Assembly: GCA_966211955.1 (NCBI GenBank)
Contig: CBIHOF010000023.1
Coordinates: forward strand, 35,384 to 99,383
DNA from: Albitalea sp966211955
GTDB lineage: Bacteria; Pseudomonadota; Gammaproteobacteria; Burkholderiales; Burkholderiaceae_C
Reading direction: 5' to 3'
DNA: 64,000 nucleotides
The translations under genes were made by a program, and so were the position numbers. How positions within the stretch are numbered: the first letter of the stretch is position 1; every line of letters starts with the position of its first letter. The notes under the pieces are model-generated. The model was not told where the DNA came from, searched no databases, and worked only from the letters and a program-made list of their open reading frames with translations. Shown here piece by piece: positions 8,021 through 16,340 of the stretch.

Positions 8021-9064
8021 ATGGGACGTCTGCACATCAAGGCCGCGATCACGGCCTTCGCGCTCACCGCCACGCATCTTTCCGTCTTCGCCGCCGAGGC
8101 CACCTGGGCCCCGCCGCCGACACAGGCCGACAAGGCCTGGAAGCTGCCCGCCGTGCCGATGCCGGAAGACAACGTCAGCAACCCGGCGCGCGTCGCGCTC
8201 GGCCAGTCCCTCTTCTTCGACCCTCGCATGTCCGGAAATGGCGCGATGTCTTGCGCCAGCTGCCACAACCCGTCGCTGGGTTGGTCGGACGGCCTGAAGA
8301 CGGCTGTCGGCTGGGGTGGCCAGGTGCTCGGCCGCGCCACGCCCACGGTGCTCAACACCGCCTACAACACCCAGTTCATGTGGGACGGCCGCAAGAAGTC
8401 GCTGGAAGACCAGGCGCTCGGGCCGATGAAGACGCCGCAGGAGATGAACACCGACTTCGCCGTGTCGCTGGCGCGCCTGAAGGCCGTGCCGCTGTATGTG
8501 TCGATGTTCGAGAAGGCCTACCCCGGCGAGGGCGTGAAGGAAGAGACGATCGCCAAGGCCATCGCCGCCTTCGAGCGCACGGTGGTCGTCAACGACTCCG
8601 CCTTCGATCGCTGGCTGGCCGGCGACAAGAAGGCCATGACGGCGCAGCAGTACCGCGGCTTCAAGGTGTTCACCGATGCGGGCAAGGGCAACTGCGTGGC
8701 CTGCCACTCGGCGCCCAACTTCACCGACAACGGCTTCCACAACATCGGCATCGCGAAGCAGGGCGATGGCGAACCCGACATGGGCCGCTTCAACATCCGC
8801 AAGGTGGCAAGCATGAAGGGCGCGTTCAAGACGCCGGGCCTGCGCGACATCGAGCTCACCGCGCCGTACTTCCGCGACGGCTCGGCAGCGACGCTCAAGG
8901 ACGTCGTCGAGCACTACGTGCGCGGTGGGGATGACCGTTCGAACCTGTCGGCGAGCATGAAGCCGCTGACCTTGGACGAGCAGGAGAAGGACGACCTCGT
9001 CGCCTTCATGAAGGCACTCACCGGCAAGCGCCGCGACGTGTCCGTGCCGCAGTTGCCGCAGTGA
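8021..9064 (+). CDS. Di-heme cytochrome c peroxidase (MauG/CcpA family)
   Basis: 347 residues. A signal peptide ends near VFA-AE (about residue 24), placing it in the periplasm. Two heme c sites are present: CASCH (about residue 78) in the N-terminal domain and CVACH (about residue 226) in the C-terminal domain, the layout of bacterial peroxidases that reduce hydrogen peroxide with electrons from small cytochromes or cupredoxins. Start at 8021 has AAAGGAG upstream. It is first in a run with a chemoreceptor-like protein, a cupredoxin and a cytochrome c; the last two are plausible electron donors. MauG-like members can have other substrates, so peroxidase is the family default. Confidence 0.9.
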   Translation: MGRLHIKAAITAFALTATHLSVFAAEATWAPPPTQADKAWKLPAVPMPEDNVSNPARVALGQSLFFDPRMSGNGAMSCASCHNPSLGWSDGLKTAVGWGGQVLGRATPTVLNTAYNTQFMWDGRKKSLEDQALGPMKTPQEMNTDFAVSLARLKAVPLYVSMFEKAYPGEGVKEETIAKAIAAFERTVVVNDSAFDRWLAGDKKAMTAQQYRGFKVFTDAGKGNCVACHSAPNFTDNGFHNIGIAKQGDGEPDMGRFNIRKVASMKGAFKTPGLRDIELTAPYFRDGSAATLKDVVEHYVRGGDDRSNLSASMKPLTLDEQEKDDLVAFMKALTGKRRDVSVPQLPQ

Positions 9065-9102
9065 GCGCGGCGAGCCGTTCCTCTCTCATTCCAAGGGCCC
9101 CC

Positions 9103-10638
9103 ATGTCTTCAGTACGCAGCACGGTCGCCGCTGGGACCTCCCGCAAGGGCGGCGTCTCGCAGTGGAAGCGGCAGGTCACCCTGTTCGCAATGCTGATGAT
9201 CCTGCTGGTGCTGGGCGTGGCCGGCACCTCGGGTGCGTTGATGTGGCGCATGCTGCGCGACGTGGCGGCCAGCGAGCGTGACGGCGACCTGCGAATGCAG
9301 GCCGCCACCGCCACCCGCCAGGGCGTGCTGGAGGTGGACCGTTTGCTGATGCAGGCCATCGCGCTCACCGATGCGGACAAGGTGCGCACCACCGCGGTTG
9401 CCTCCATCGCGGCGGCATCGCACCTCGAAGACTCCGTCACCGCCTTGAAGCAGGCCTTGCCCGGCAATGCGGAGGTCGAGGAAATGGCACGGCTCGTGGA
9501 CAGCGTGAAGCCCCCGCGCATGAAGGTGGTGGTGGCTGCGCGCAAGCGCGAGACCGACAAGGCACTGGAGATGCTGGCCGGCATCGCGGAGCCGCTCAAG
9601 CGCATCGACGACCTGTCCACGTCCATCCAGAACGCCCAGCGCGACGAACTGGCGCGTGCGGCGCAGGCCCGCGAACTGAACTTTCAACACATGCTCATGG
9701 GCCTGGCGGGGGCGGCGGGCGGTGGCGTGCTGCTGGGCCTTGTCTTTTACTGGCGGCTGATGAAGCGCTTGTCGCGCACCGACGAGGTCGAGCGCCTGCT
9801 CGGCGAGGTGCACGAGAGCGCACAGCGCATGGACAGCGATGGCCGCCAGCTCTCGCAGCTCAACGACGACATGCGAAGCGCGAACGAGCAGCTGACGGCA
9901 ATGGTCGGCCGCTTCCGCGATTCCTTCGGCGCGATGGGCGAAGACTCCCAGCGCGCGCTCGCCGAGCTCGAATCGCTCACGCAGACCTGCCAGACCTCGA
10001 TGGCGACCTCGCGCCAGCAGGCAGGCGACGCCAACGTGGTGGCGCAGCAGGTCAAGGCGACTGTCGCGCAAATGCGCGGCCTGCAGGACGTGACGCAGGC
10101 GCTCGGCCGCAGCCGCAACCAGATCGCGGGCTTCACCGAGAGCATCGCGCGCATCTCGTCGATGACTCGGCTGCTGTCGATGAACGCGGCGGTCGAAGCC
10201 GCACGCGCCGGCGACGCAGGCCGCGGCTTCAACGTGGTGGCGCAATCCATCCGCAAGCTGTCGGAGGACACGCAGACCGCCGCGGTGGAGATCCGCCGGG
10301 CGAGCGATGACATCAACCAGCAGCTCGCCACCACCGAGCAGTCGGTGGCCAAGACGCGCGAACTGATGGACGACTGCGCCGCACGCATCGCCGCGCTCGA
10401 AGCCTCGGCCGCGAACAACCGCCAGTTGATCGAGGCCATGTCCAGCGACGTGCAGGGATTCCGCACCTCGTTCGAACGCCAGACCGGCCGCGTGCGCGAG
10501 ATGGACGGCGACGTCGGCTCGCTCGACGGCACGCTGCAGGCCGGCCACTCCCACGCGCAGCTGCTCGACGGCACCGCGCACGCCTTGTCCGACACCTCCT
10601 CGCGCATGCTGTCGCGGCTGGCGTCGGTGATGCAATGA
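9103..10638 (+). CDS. Methyl-accepting chemotaxis-type transducer
   Basis: 511 residues from the ATG at 9103, which has AAGGG upstream; a GTG at 9061 overlapping the peroxidase stop is an alternative start. A membrane helix near residues 25-47 and another near 195-220 bracket a periplasmic helical region of about 150 residues. No clear HAMP is seen after the second helix. The cytoplasmic part is coiled coil with the conserved MCP tip near residues 354-375 (TRLLSMNAAVEAARAGDAG, then RGF). It lies inside a redox operon rather than with che genes, so its signal may be redox state or peroxide; this is inference. Confidence 0.85.
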   Translation: MSSVRSTVAAGTSRKGGVSQWKRQVTLFAMLMILLVLGVAGTSGALMWRMLRDVAASERDGDLRMQAATATRQGVLEVDRLLMQAIALTDADKVRTTAVASIAAASHLEDSVTALKQALPGNAEVEEMARLVDSVKPPRMKVVVAARKRETDKALEMLAGIAEPLKRIDDLSTSIQNAQRDELARAAQARELNFQHMLMGLAGAAGGGVLLGLVFYWRLMKRLSRTDEVERLLGEVHESAQRMDSDGRQLSQLNDDMRSANEQLTAMVGRFRDSFGAMGEDSQRALAELESLTQTCQTSMATSRQQAGDANVVAQQVKATVAQMRGLQDVTQALGRSRNQIAGFTESIARISSMTRLLSMNAAVEAARAGDAGRGFNVVAQSIRKLSEDTQTAAVEIRRASDDINQQLATTEQSVAKTRELMDDCAARIAALEASAANNRQLIEAMSSDVQGFRTSFERQTGRVREMDGDVGSLDGTLQAGHSHAQLLDGTAHALSDTSSRMLSRLASVMQ

Positions 10639-10661
10639 ACTCGCTCGAAAGGACCACGACG

Positions 10662-11006
10662 ATGAACCGCTCCTCTGTCTGTTTCCCTCTCCGTTTCCAT
10701 CTGATCGCCGCGCTGGCCCTGGCCGCGCTCGGCGCCGATGCCATGTCCGCCGAGGTCGTGGTGGCCCAGAAGGGCAAGGCCTTCTCCACCAAGAAGCTCA
10801 GCGTGAAGGTGGGCGACTCGGTCAAGTTCGTCAACGAGGACCCGTTCTCGCACAACGTGTTCTCGCTGTCGGACGCGAAGAGCTTCGACCTCGGCTCCTA
10901 CGGCCAGGGCGGCTCCAAGTCCATCGTCTTCGACAAGCCCGGCACGGTCGAGGTCGAATGCGCCGTGCACCCGGACATGAAGCTCGTGATCGAGGTGGCC
11001 AAGTGA
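10662..11006 (+). CDS. Amicyanin/plastocyanin-like cupredoxin
   Basis: 114 residues from the ATG at 10662 (AAAGGA upstream); an ATG at 10635 overlapping the previous stop would add nine residues ahead of the signal peptide. The signal peptide ends near the DAMSA segment. The mature domain has the type 1 copper ligands in amicyanin spacing: His in FSHNVF and C-x2-H-x2-M in CAVHPDM. Probable periplasmic one-electron carrier. It sits between the transducer and the cytochrome c and could feed the di-heme peroxidase at the start of the operon. Confidence 0.88.
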   Translation: MNRSSVCFPLRFHLIAALALAALGADAMSAEVVVAQKGKAFSTKKLSVKVGDSVKFVNEDPFSHNVFSLSDAKSFDLGSYGQGGSKSIVFDKPGTVEVECAVHPDMKLVIEVAK

Positions 11007-11449
11007 GCCGCTTCGCGGCGATGCGCGCACGCTCGCTGCTGGCGGTGATGCGCCTTGGCATCGTCGTGCTCATGGCCTTCGTCGGCCTGGCGGCCACGGC
11101 GGCGGACAAGGCCTCGGACAAATCGTCCGACAAGGCGGCACAAGGCGCGCTGCTGCCGCGCGACAGCACCGATGCGGCGGTGTTCCGCGGCGGGCTTGTC
11201 TATGCCAACTACTGCGTCACCTGCCACGGCTTCAATGCTGACGGCAACGGCCGCGCCGCGCGCCTGTACAACCCGCGCCCGGCCAACCTGCGCATGAGCG
11301 ACAAGAACGACGCCTATTTCGGCCTCATCATCCGCATGGGGGGTGAAGCCATGGGCCGTTCGCAATTCATGCCGCCGTGGGGGGCGGAGCTCACGGACGA
11401 GCAGATGAAGGATCTGGTGGGCTACCTGCGCTCGATCAATGCGAAATAG
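11003..11449 (+). CDS. Secreted monoheme cytochrome c
   Basis: 148 residues from a GTG at 11003 that overlaps the cupredoxin stop by four bases; the ATG at 11021 is an alternative. A signal peptide (RLGIVVLMAFVGLAATAA) precedes a Lys/Ser-rich linker and one class I cytochrome c domain with CVTCH. The sixth ligand is probably the Met in RSQFMPPWG. It is last in the peroxidase-transducer-cupredoxin-cytochrome run and a likely electron carrier to or from the peroxidase. A dispersed repeat follows directly. Confidence 0.88.
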   Translation: MSRFAAMRARSLLAVMRLGIVVLMAFVGLAATAADKASDKSSDKAAQGALLPRDSTDAAVFRGGLVYANYCVTCHGFNADGNGRAARLYNPRPANLRMSDKNDAYFGLIIRMGGEAMGRSQFMPPWGAELTDEQMKDLVGYLRSINAK

Positions 11450-11451
11450 TT

Positions 11452-11530
11452 GGCCCCCCAGTCGCTGCGCTCCTGCCCCCGAGGGGCGCCGCCTGGCGGA
11501 CCGGCAAAGCCGGGTCCGCGGGCGTGGCTT
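11452..11530 (+). repeat. Dispersed GC-rich intergenic repeat, copy R2
   Basis: About 79 bp between cytochrome c and upp. It begins GCCCCCCAGTCGCTGCGCTC, contains CCCCGAGGGGCGCC and ends GCGGACCGGCAAAGCCGGG...CGCGGGCGTGGCTT. It matches the reverse complement of R1 over its full length with few changes and shares the GCGGACCGGC stem with R3 and R4. Likely terminator or REP-like element. Confidence 0.75.
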
Positions 11531-11616
11531 GAAAGAGCACTTCGCTTCGCTTGTGCGTTCGCCTGGATGCTGAGGCGCGTGGCTACACTCAGGCAACACG
11601 ACTTCCCGCGATTGCC

Positions 11617-12243
11617 ATGCCCGTCATCGACGTCCGCCATCCGCTGGTCAAGCACAAGGTCGGGCTGCTTCGCGAGAACGACATCTCGACCAAGAAATTC
11701 CGTGAGCTGACCAATGAGCTAGCGCGGCTTCTGGCCTACGAAGCCACGGCGGACTTTCCGCTGGAAAAGACCACCATCGACTGCTGGAGCGGGCCGACCG
11801 AGATTGACCAGATCAGCGGGCGCAAGGTGACGGTCGTGCCCATCCTGCGCGCGGGGCTCGGCATGCTCGATGGCGTGCTCGACATGATCCCGAACGCGAA
11901 GGTGAGCGTGGTGGGCCTGAGCCGCAACCACGAGACGCTGCAGCCGGAAAACTATTTCGAGAAATTCGTCGGCCACCTCGATCAGCGCACGGCCATCATC
12001 ATCGACCCGATGCTCGCGACCGCGGGATCGATGATCGCGACTGTCGATCTGCTGAAGAGCCGCGGTTGCACGGACATTCGCGCGCTCGTTCTGGTGGCTG
12101 CGCCCGAAGGTGTGGCGGCCCTCGACAAAGCGCATCCGGATGTACGTTGCTGGGCCGCTGCCGTGGACAGCCATCTCAACGAGGTGGGCTACATCATCCC
12201 CGGTCTGGGCGATGCCGGGGACAAGATCTTCGGGACGAAGTAG
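11617..12243 (+). CDS. upp: Uracil phosphoribosyltransferase
   Basis: 208 residues, the usual length. Converts uracil and PRPP to UMP in pyrimidine salvage; cytoplasmic. The PRPP loop is IIDPMLATAGSMIATVDLLK, with Ala where many Upp proteins have Gly (TGGS). The uracil-binding tail is present (YIIPGLGDAGDKIFGTK). Start at 11617 fits the family start MPVIDVRHPLVKHKVGLLR. It appears monocistronic, with a repeat before it and no uraA beside it. Confidence 0.95.
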   Translation: MPVIDVRHPLVKHKVGLLRENDISTKKFRELTNELARLLAYEATADFPLEKTTIDCWSGPTEIDQISGRKVTVVPILRAGLGMLDGVLDMIPNAKVSVVGLSRNHETLQPENYFEKFVGHLDQRTAIIIDPMLATAGSMIATVDLLKSRGCTDIRALVLVAAPEGVAALDKAHPDVRCWAAAVDSHLNEVGYIIPGLGDAGDKIFGTK

Positions 12244-12309
12244 CGCGTCAATGACCCCGGAAAGTCGCAGGCGGTCAGGCCGCTTCATGCCCTGATGAGC
12301 TCAGGGTTA

Positions 12310-12325
12310 CGCACAATTTTGTGCG
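12310..12325. promoter_or_regulatory. Perfect 16-bp palindrome upstream of the DUF302-like gene
   Basis: CGCACAATTTTGTGCG is a perfect palindrome 66 bp after the upp stop and 138 bp before the next start. Its TT/AA-centred, A/T-rich middle with GC ends resembles binding sites of MarR-type dimers. No matching regulator gene is adjacent. Confidence 0.4.
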
Positions 12326-12463
12326 CATTGCGACACACTACGCGCTCTCGAGGGCCCTGACAGGCTGTATCGAAAGGCTCCGTCTTTACCGGTGTTCACA
12401 GGGAGGACACGAACCGAGTCCACACTCGGCGTCCATCGGCAATTGAACCGAGGAGAGCTCTCG

Positions 12464-12898
12464 ATGAAGCATCCCTTCCGCTTCTGGATGACGGGCAGTG
12501 TGGCTGTGGTGATGGCGGCATTCGGCATGGGTCGTGGCGCACTCGCCAGCGAGCGTCACCCGTTGTCGCAGACGAGCCGCTTCCGTGTGATGGAGACCGT
12601 GCATCGCATCGAGGCTTGCGCCCAGCGCCATGGCCTGTCGGTGTTCACCCGCGTGGGCCGGGGATGCGACCGCGATGAAGAGATGCTCATCGTCTTCGAG
12701 TCGGCGGCAGGCGGCACGCCGGTGCTGATGGAAGGTCCGTCTTCGCATCCGGAAGTGCCCTTGACGGTGTCCGTGCGCGCCGACGCGACGGGTGGTGCTG
12801 AGGTGCTGTTCGCCGGCCCCGACTGGGACGACCTGCCGCCCGCAGTGGCGCGCGACCTGACCGAGCTGCCGATGCTGGTGGCCGACGCCCTGCGCTGA
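12464..12898 (+). CDS. Secreted DUF302-like protein
   Basis: 144 residues. Start at 12464 has GAGGAGAG upstream. A signal peptide is likely (hydrophobic stretch about residues 8-25, cleavage near ALAS). The pattern VMETVHRIEACAQRHGLSVF, then an MLIVFES strand and GGTPVLMEG resembles DUF302 domains, small periplasmic or membrane-linked folds of unknown function. The usual His of the family's FARIDH motif is absent (here FTRVGRGCDRD), so membership is tentative. It stands alone between upp and the convergent chromate-transporter pair. Confidence 0.65.
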   Translation: MKHPFRFWMTGSVAVVMAAFGMGRGALASERHPLSQTSRFRVMETVHRIEACAQRHGLSVFTRVGRGCDRDEEMLIVFESAAGGTPVLMEGPSSHPEVPLTVSVRADATGGAEVLFAGPDWDDLPPAVARDLTELPMLVADALR

Positions 12899-12928
12899 CG
12901 CCTTGAGGCGTCGAGAGGCCTCGTGCGC

Positions 12929-13477
12929 TCAGGCGAAGCCGAGCGCCCCGACCGCCGCGCCCACCGCCACGGCCCACATCGGGCTCAGCTTGGTGCGGAT
13001 CATCATCACCACGGTGCCCAGCACCAGCGCCATCGCGCCGACGTGCCCGGCCGCGGGCCCGGAAAGTATCCAGCCCGTCGCGACGAGCAGGCCGATGGTG
13101 ATCGGCGCCAACCCTGCGGTGAACGCCCGCACCCCACGCGTTTCCTTGCGTGCCTGGCCCCATCGCGTGGCCCACAACGACAAGGCGGTCGATGGAATCA
13201 GGATGCCCGCCATCGCCGCCGTGGCGCCCATGACGCCCGCCACGTTCCAGCCCAGCACCGCCACGAACAACACGTTGGGCCCGGGGGCCGCCTGGGCGAT
13301 GGCTATGGACGCAGTGAACTCCGGCGGAGTCAGCCAGCCGCGCTCGGTGACGAGGTAGCGGCTCATTTCCGGCGTGGTGGTGATGGCCCCGCCGATCGCG
13401 AGGAAGCTCAGCATCAGGAAGTGCGCGAACAGCGAGCCGATGTCGGCCCAGCTGTGGGTGGTGAACCATGCGGTCAT
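12929..13477 (-). CDS. Chromate transporter, short-chain ChrA half (second of pair)
   Basis: 182 residues, one CHR domain of about six helices. The hallmark IAQAAPGPNVLF (GPN) and an FLAIGGAITTTPEMSRYLV segment fit half-size ChrA proteins, which work as pairs to export chromate. It starts 10 bp after its partner's stop, on the same strand. Function in chromate efflux is inferred from family; some ChrA-like pairs have no proven role. No chrB regulator is nearby. Confidence 0.85.
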   Translation of the reverse strand: MTAWFTTHSWADIGSLFAHFLMLSFLAIGGAITTTPEMSRYLVTERGWLTPPEFTASIAIAQAAPGPNVLFVAVLGWNVAGVMGATAAMAGILIPSTALSLWATRWGQARKETRGVRAFTAGLAPITIGLLVATGWILSGPAAGHVGAMALVLGTVVMMIRTKLSPMWAVAVGAAVGALGFA

Positions 13478-13487
13478 CGGCGGCCCA

Positions 13488-14078
13488 TCATGGCTTGAGG
13501 CGGTGCCAGGCCAGCGCGATGGCCACCGGCCCGAGTGCGAGCAGCACCCACACGAGAGGCCAGCGCAGCAGGCCCACTGCGACGAAAGTGACGGCGCCGA
13601 AGATCACGCTCAATGGCACCCCCATCGGCCCGCGCCGCAAGGTGACGGACAGCTTGAACGCCGTGGCGATGACCAGCCCTGCCGATACCGAGCCCATGCC
13701 GCGCAGCGCGCCGCTGACCATCGGGTGGCTCGCAAACTGCGCGTAGAGCGCCGTGATGGCCAGCACCACGAGCAAGGGGATGAGCAGCATGCCGGCCAGC
13801 GCCGAGAAGGCACCGCGCAGGCCGAAGTGGCGGTCGCCGATCATCAGCGACAGGTTCACCACGTTGGGCCCGGGCAAGACCTGGCTGACCGACAGCGTCT
13901 CCACGAACTGCTCGCGAGTCATCCACTGCTTGCGCTCGACCAGCTCGCGCTGCGCGATGGCCAGCACGCCGCCGAAGCCCTGCAAGGACATGCGGGTGAA
14001 GGTCCAGAAGAGATCGCCCAGGGATTGCGGCACCGCCAACGCTGCGGCCGGCTCTGCCTCCACCGCCTCTTCGCTCAA
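13488..14078 (-). CDS. Chromate transporter, short-chain ChrA half (first of pair)
   Basis: 196 residues if started at TTG 14078, which overlaps the dehydrogenase stop (TTGA); no ATG occurs before the domain except one inside it (MSLQGFGG). The CHR domain shows FTRMSLQGFGGVLAIAQREL and VSQVLPGPNVVNLSLMIG, both standard. It forms a two-protein transporter with the downstream half. The rare start codon and the overlap suggest that its translation depends on the dehydrogenase gene. Confidence 0.8.
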   Translation of the reverse strand: MSEEAVEAEPAAALAVPQSLGDLFWTFTRMSLQGFGGVLAIAQRELVERKQWMTREQFVETLSVSQVLPGPNVVNLSLMIGDRHFGLRGAFSALAGMLLIPLLVVLAITALYAQFASHPMVSGALRGMGSVSAGLVIATAFKLSVTLRRGPMGVPLSVIFGAVTFVAVGLLRWPLVWVLLALGPVAIALAWHRLKP

Positions 14079-15091
14079 CGCATCACCTTCAGCGCATCGG
14101 GGTTGATGATGTTGCTGGGATGGCCGTTCACGAAGTTCACGACGTTGTCGAAGGCGGCGCTGAAGTACAGCTCGTAGCTGTCCTGCTCGACGTAGCCGAT
14201 GTGCGGCGTGCACACCGCGTTCTCGAGCCGCAACAGCGGATGGCCCTGCAGGATGGGCTCGCTCTCGAACACGTCCACCGCCGCCATGCCGGGCCGGCCG
14301 CGGTTCAGCGCGGAAACCAGCGCGCCTTCTTCGATCAGCTCGGCGCGCGAGGTGTTGACGAGCAGCGCCGTGGGCTTCATCTGCGCGAGTGCGTCGTGCC
14401 TGACCACGCCGCGCGTCGCGTCGGTGAGGCGCAGGTGCAGGCTGAGCACGTCGCAGGTGGCAAAGAATTCTTCGCAGCTGGCCGCCGCACCGTAGCCGTC
14501 TTCGACCGCCTTGGCGCGCGCCGATTCGCTGCCCCAGACGATCACCTTCATGCCGAAGGCTCGGCCGTAGCCCGCGACCGTCTGGCCGATCTTGCCGTAG
14601 CCCCAGATGCCCAGCGTCTTGCCCTGCAGCACCATGCCCAGCCCGAAGTTGGGCGGCATGGACGCCGCCTTCAGGCCCGACTGCTGCCAGGCGCCGTGCT
14701 TCAGGTTGCCGATGTACTGCGGCAGCCTTCGCATGGCCGACATGATGAGCGCCCAGGTCAGCTCGGCGGGCGCAGCCGGCGAGCCCACGCCCTCGGCCAC
14801 CGCGATGCCCATGCGGGTGCAGGTCTCGACGTCGATGTGCGCACCGACGCGCCCGGTCTGGGCGATGAGCTTCAGGCGGGGCAGCTTCTCGAGCAGCTGC
14901 TTGGGGAATTGGGTGCGCTCGCGGATCAGCACCAGCACGTCGGCATCGCGCAAGCGCACGGACAGCTGGCCGATGCCCTTGACGGTGTTGGTGAAGACCT
15001 TGGCGTTGAGGGATTCCAGCTTGCTCGCGCACTTGAGCTTGCGAACGGCGTCCTGGTAGTCGTCGAGGATGATGATGTTCACGAGGGCCAT
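14075..15091 (-). CDS. D-isomer-specific 2-hydroxyacid dehydrogenase
   Basis: 338 residues, related to phosphoglycerate and glyoxylate/hydroxypyruvate reductases. The NAD-binding motif is GIWGYGKIGQTVAGYGRAFG (GxGxxG), followed by the family's Arg region (LLVNTSRAELIEEGAL), Glu (AAVDVFESEP) and catalytic His (CTPHIGY). Substrate cannot be set from sequence. Start at 15091 (MALVNIIILDDYQDA). It leads a three-gene run with the two ChrA halves, which is unusual company for this enzyme, and is divergent from the DUF1993 gene. Confidence 0.9.
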   Translation of the reverse strand: MALVNIIILDDYQDAVRKLKCASKLESLNAKVFTNTVKGIGQLSVRLRDADVLVLIRERTQFPKQLLEKLPRLKLIAQTGRVGAHIDVETCTRMGIAVAEGVGSPAAPAELTWALIMSAMRRLPQYIGNLKHGAWQQSGLKAASMPPNFGLGMVLQGKTLGIWGYGKIGQTVAGYGRAFGMKVIVWGSESARAKAVEDGYGAAASCEEFFATCDVLSLHLRLTDATRGVVRHDALAQMKPTALLVNTSRAELIEEGALVSALNRGRPGMAAVDVFESEPILQGHPLLRLENAVCTPHIGYVEQDSYELYFSAAFDNVVNFVNGHPSNIINPDALKVMR

Positions 15092-15171
15092 TGTGCCGCG
15101 TCTGCACGTCCACGCTGGCAGCGGTAGCATCGCGGCTCTTTCTCACCGCACAGCAAGATCCGGAGACTTCC

Positions 15172-15681
15172 ATGCCCATCTCGATGCATTCCGCAAGCGT
15201 CCCCATCCTCGTGCGCATGCTCAACAACATGCTCACCTGGCTTGACAAGGCCGAGACCCACGCCGCGGCCAAGAAGTTCGAGACCAGCGTGCTGCTGGGC
15301 GCGCGGCTCGCGCCTGACATGCTGCCCTTCACCAAGCAGATCCAGATCGCAAGCGACGCCGCGAAGTTCGGCGTGGCGCGCCTGGCCGGCGTCGAGGCCC
15401 CAAAGTTCGACGACACTGAAACCACGATGGCCGAGCTTCGCGAGCGAATCCAGAAGACCATCGACTACGTGCAATCGGTGCCGGCCGAGAAGATCAATGG
15501 CAGCGAGGATCGCGACATCAGCGTGCCGCGCCGCGACGGTCCGGTCATCGTCAAGGGCGAGCCGTATCTCAAGAACTTCGTGCTGCCCAACTTCTTTTTC
15601 CATGTGACGACCACTTACGCGCTGCTGCGCCACAACGGCGTGGAACTGGGCAAGAACGACTACCTCGGGCCGCTGAAGTGA
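15172..15681 (+). CDS. DUF1993 family protein
   Basis: 169 residues, cytoplasmic, no signal peptide. The start MPISMHSASVPILVRMLNNM and the LPNFFFHVTTTYALLRHNGV segment are typical of DUF1993, a helical family with a DinB-like four-helix layout; the HVTTTY His is conserved. The function is not known. Its stop overlaps the GTG of a LysE-type exporter gene by four bases, so the two are coupled. Confidence 0.85.
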   Translation: MPISMHSASVPILVRMLNNMLTWLDKAETHAAAKKFETSVLLGARLAPDMLPFTKQIQIASDAAKFGVARLAGVEAPKFDDTETTMAELRERIQKTIDYVQSVPAEKINGSEDRDISVPRRDGPVIVKGEPYLKNFVLPNFFFHVTTTYALLRHNGVELGKNDYLGPLK

Positions 15682-16322
15682 GCCTGCCCGTTCACGGACT
15701 GCCGCTGTTCATGACGGCGGCGCTGCTCGTGAACCTCACGCCCGGCCCGGACATGCTGTTCGTCATCGGCAACAGCGCCGCGAACGGCCGGCGTGCCGGG
15801 GTGATGGCGGCGCTGGGCATCGGCGCGGGCTGCGTGCTGCACACCTTGCTGGCGGCGGTGGGCCTTTCGGCCCTGCTCGCGGCGTCGGCGCTGGCCTTCG
15901 AGGTCGTGAAGTGGATCGGCGCGGCCTACCTCGTGTGGGTGGGCATCGGCATGATGCGCAGCCGGGCCCGCGGGGCGGTGGCCACGGCACAGGCGGTGAC
16001 GCCAGGGCGGGTGTTCTGGCAAGGCGCGCTCACCAATGCGCTAAACCCGAAGGTGGCGCTGTTCTTTCTCGCCTTCTTGCCACAGTTCATTTCGCCGAGC
16101 GAATCCGGCCAGCCTGGCCAGGTGATGGCGTTTCTGGTGCTGGGCACCATCTTCAACGTCGGCGGTACGGTCATCAACGTCGTGATGGCGCTCGCGGCTG
16201 GCGTCGTGCGCGAGCAGTTGTCGCAGTCCGCCGGGGCGGGGCGCATCGGTGCATGGCTCAAGCGGGCGGTGGGAGCGGTCTTCGTCGGGCTGGGCGTGAA
16301 GCTGGCGATGAGCAGCCGCTGA
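15678..16322 (+). CDS. LysE/RhtB family amino-acid exporter
   Basis: 214 residues, about six membrane helices. The N-terminal NLTPGPDMLFVIGNS is the family's GPD signature, and ALNPKVALFFLAFLPQFI is the second conserved block. Exports amino acids such as homoserine, threonine or lysine; substrate unknown. GTG start at 15678 overlapping the DUF1993 stop; an ATG at 15711 would delete the first helix segment. Confidence 0.9.
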   Translation: MSLPVHGLPLFMTAALLVNLTPGPDMLFVIGNSAANGRRAGVMAALGIGAGCVLHTLLAAVGLSALLAASALAFEVVKWIGAAYLVWVGIGMMRSRARGAVATAQAVTPGRVFWQGALTNALNPKVALFFLAFLPQFISPSESGQPGQVMAFLVLGTIFNVGGTVINVVMALAAGVVREQLSQSAGAGRIGAWLKRAVGAVFVGLGVKLAMSSR

Positions 16323-16340
16323 TCGCTGGCCGGGCGGGCG

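Noticed and set aside
13488..15461. Minus-strand open frame of about 657 codons covering a ChrA half plus upstream DNA
   Set aside because: Only the last 196 codons match a family; the rest runs in another frame through the dehydrogenase gene and the DUF1993 region.
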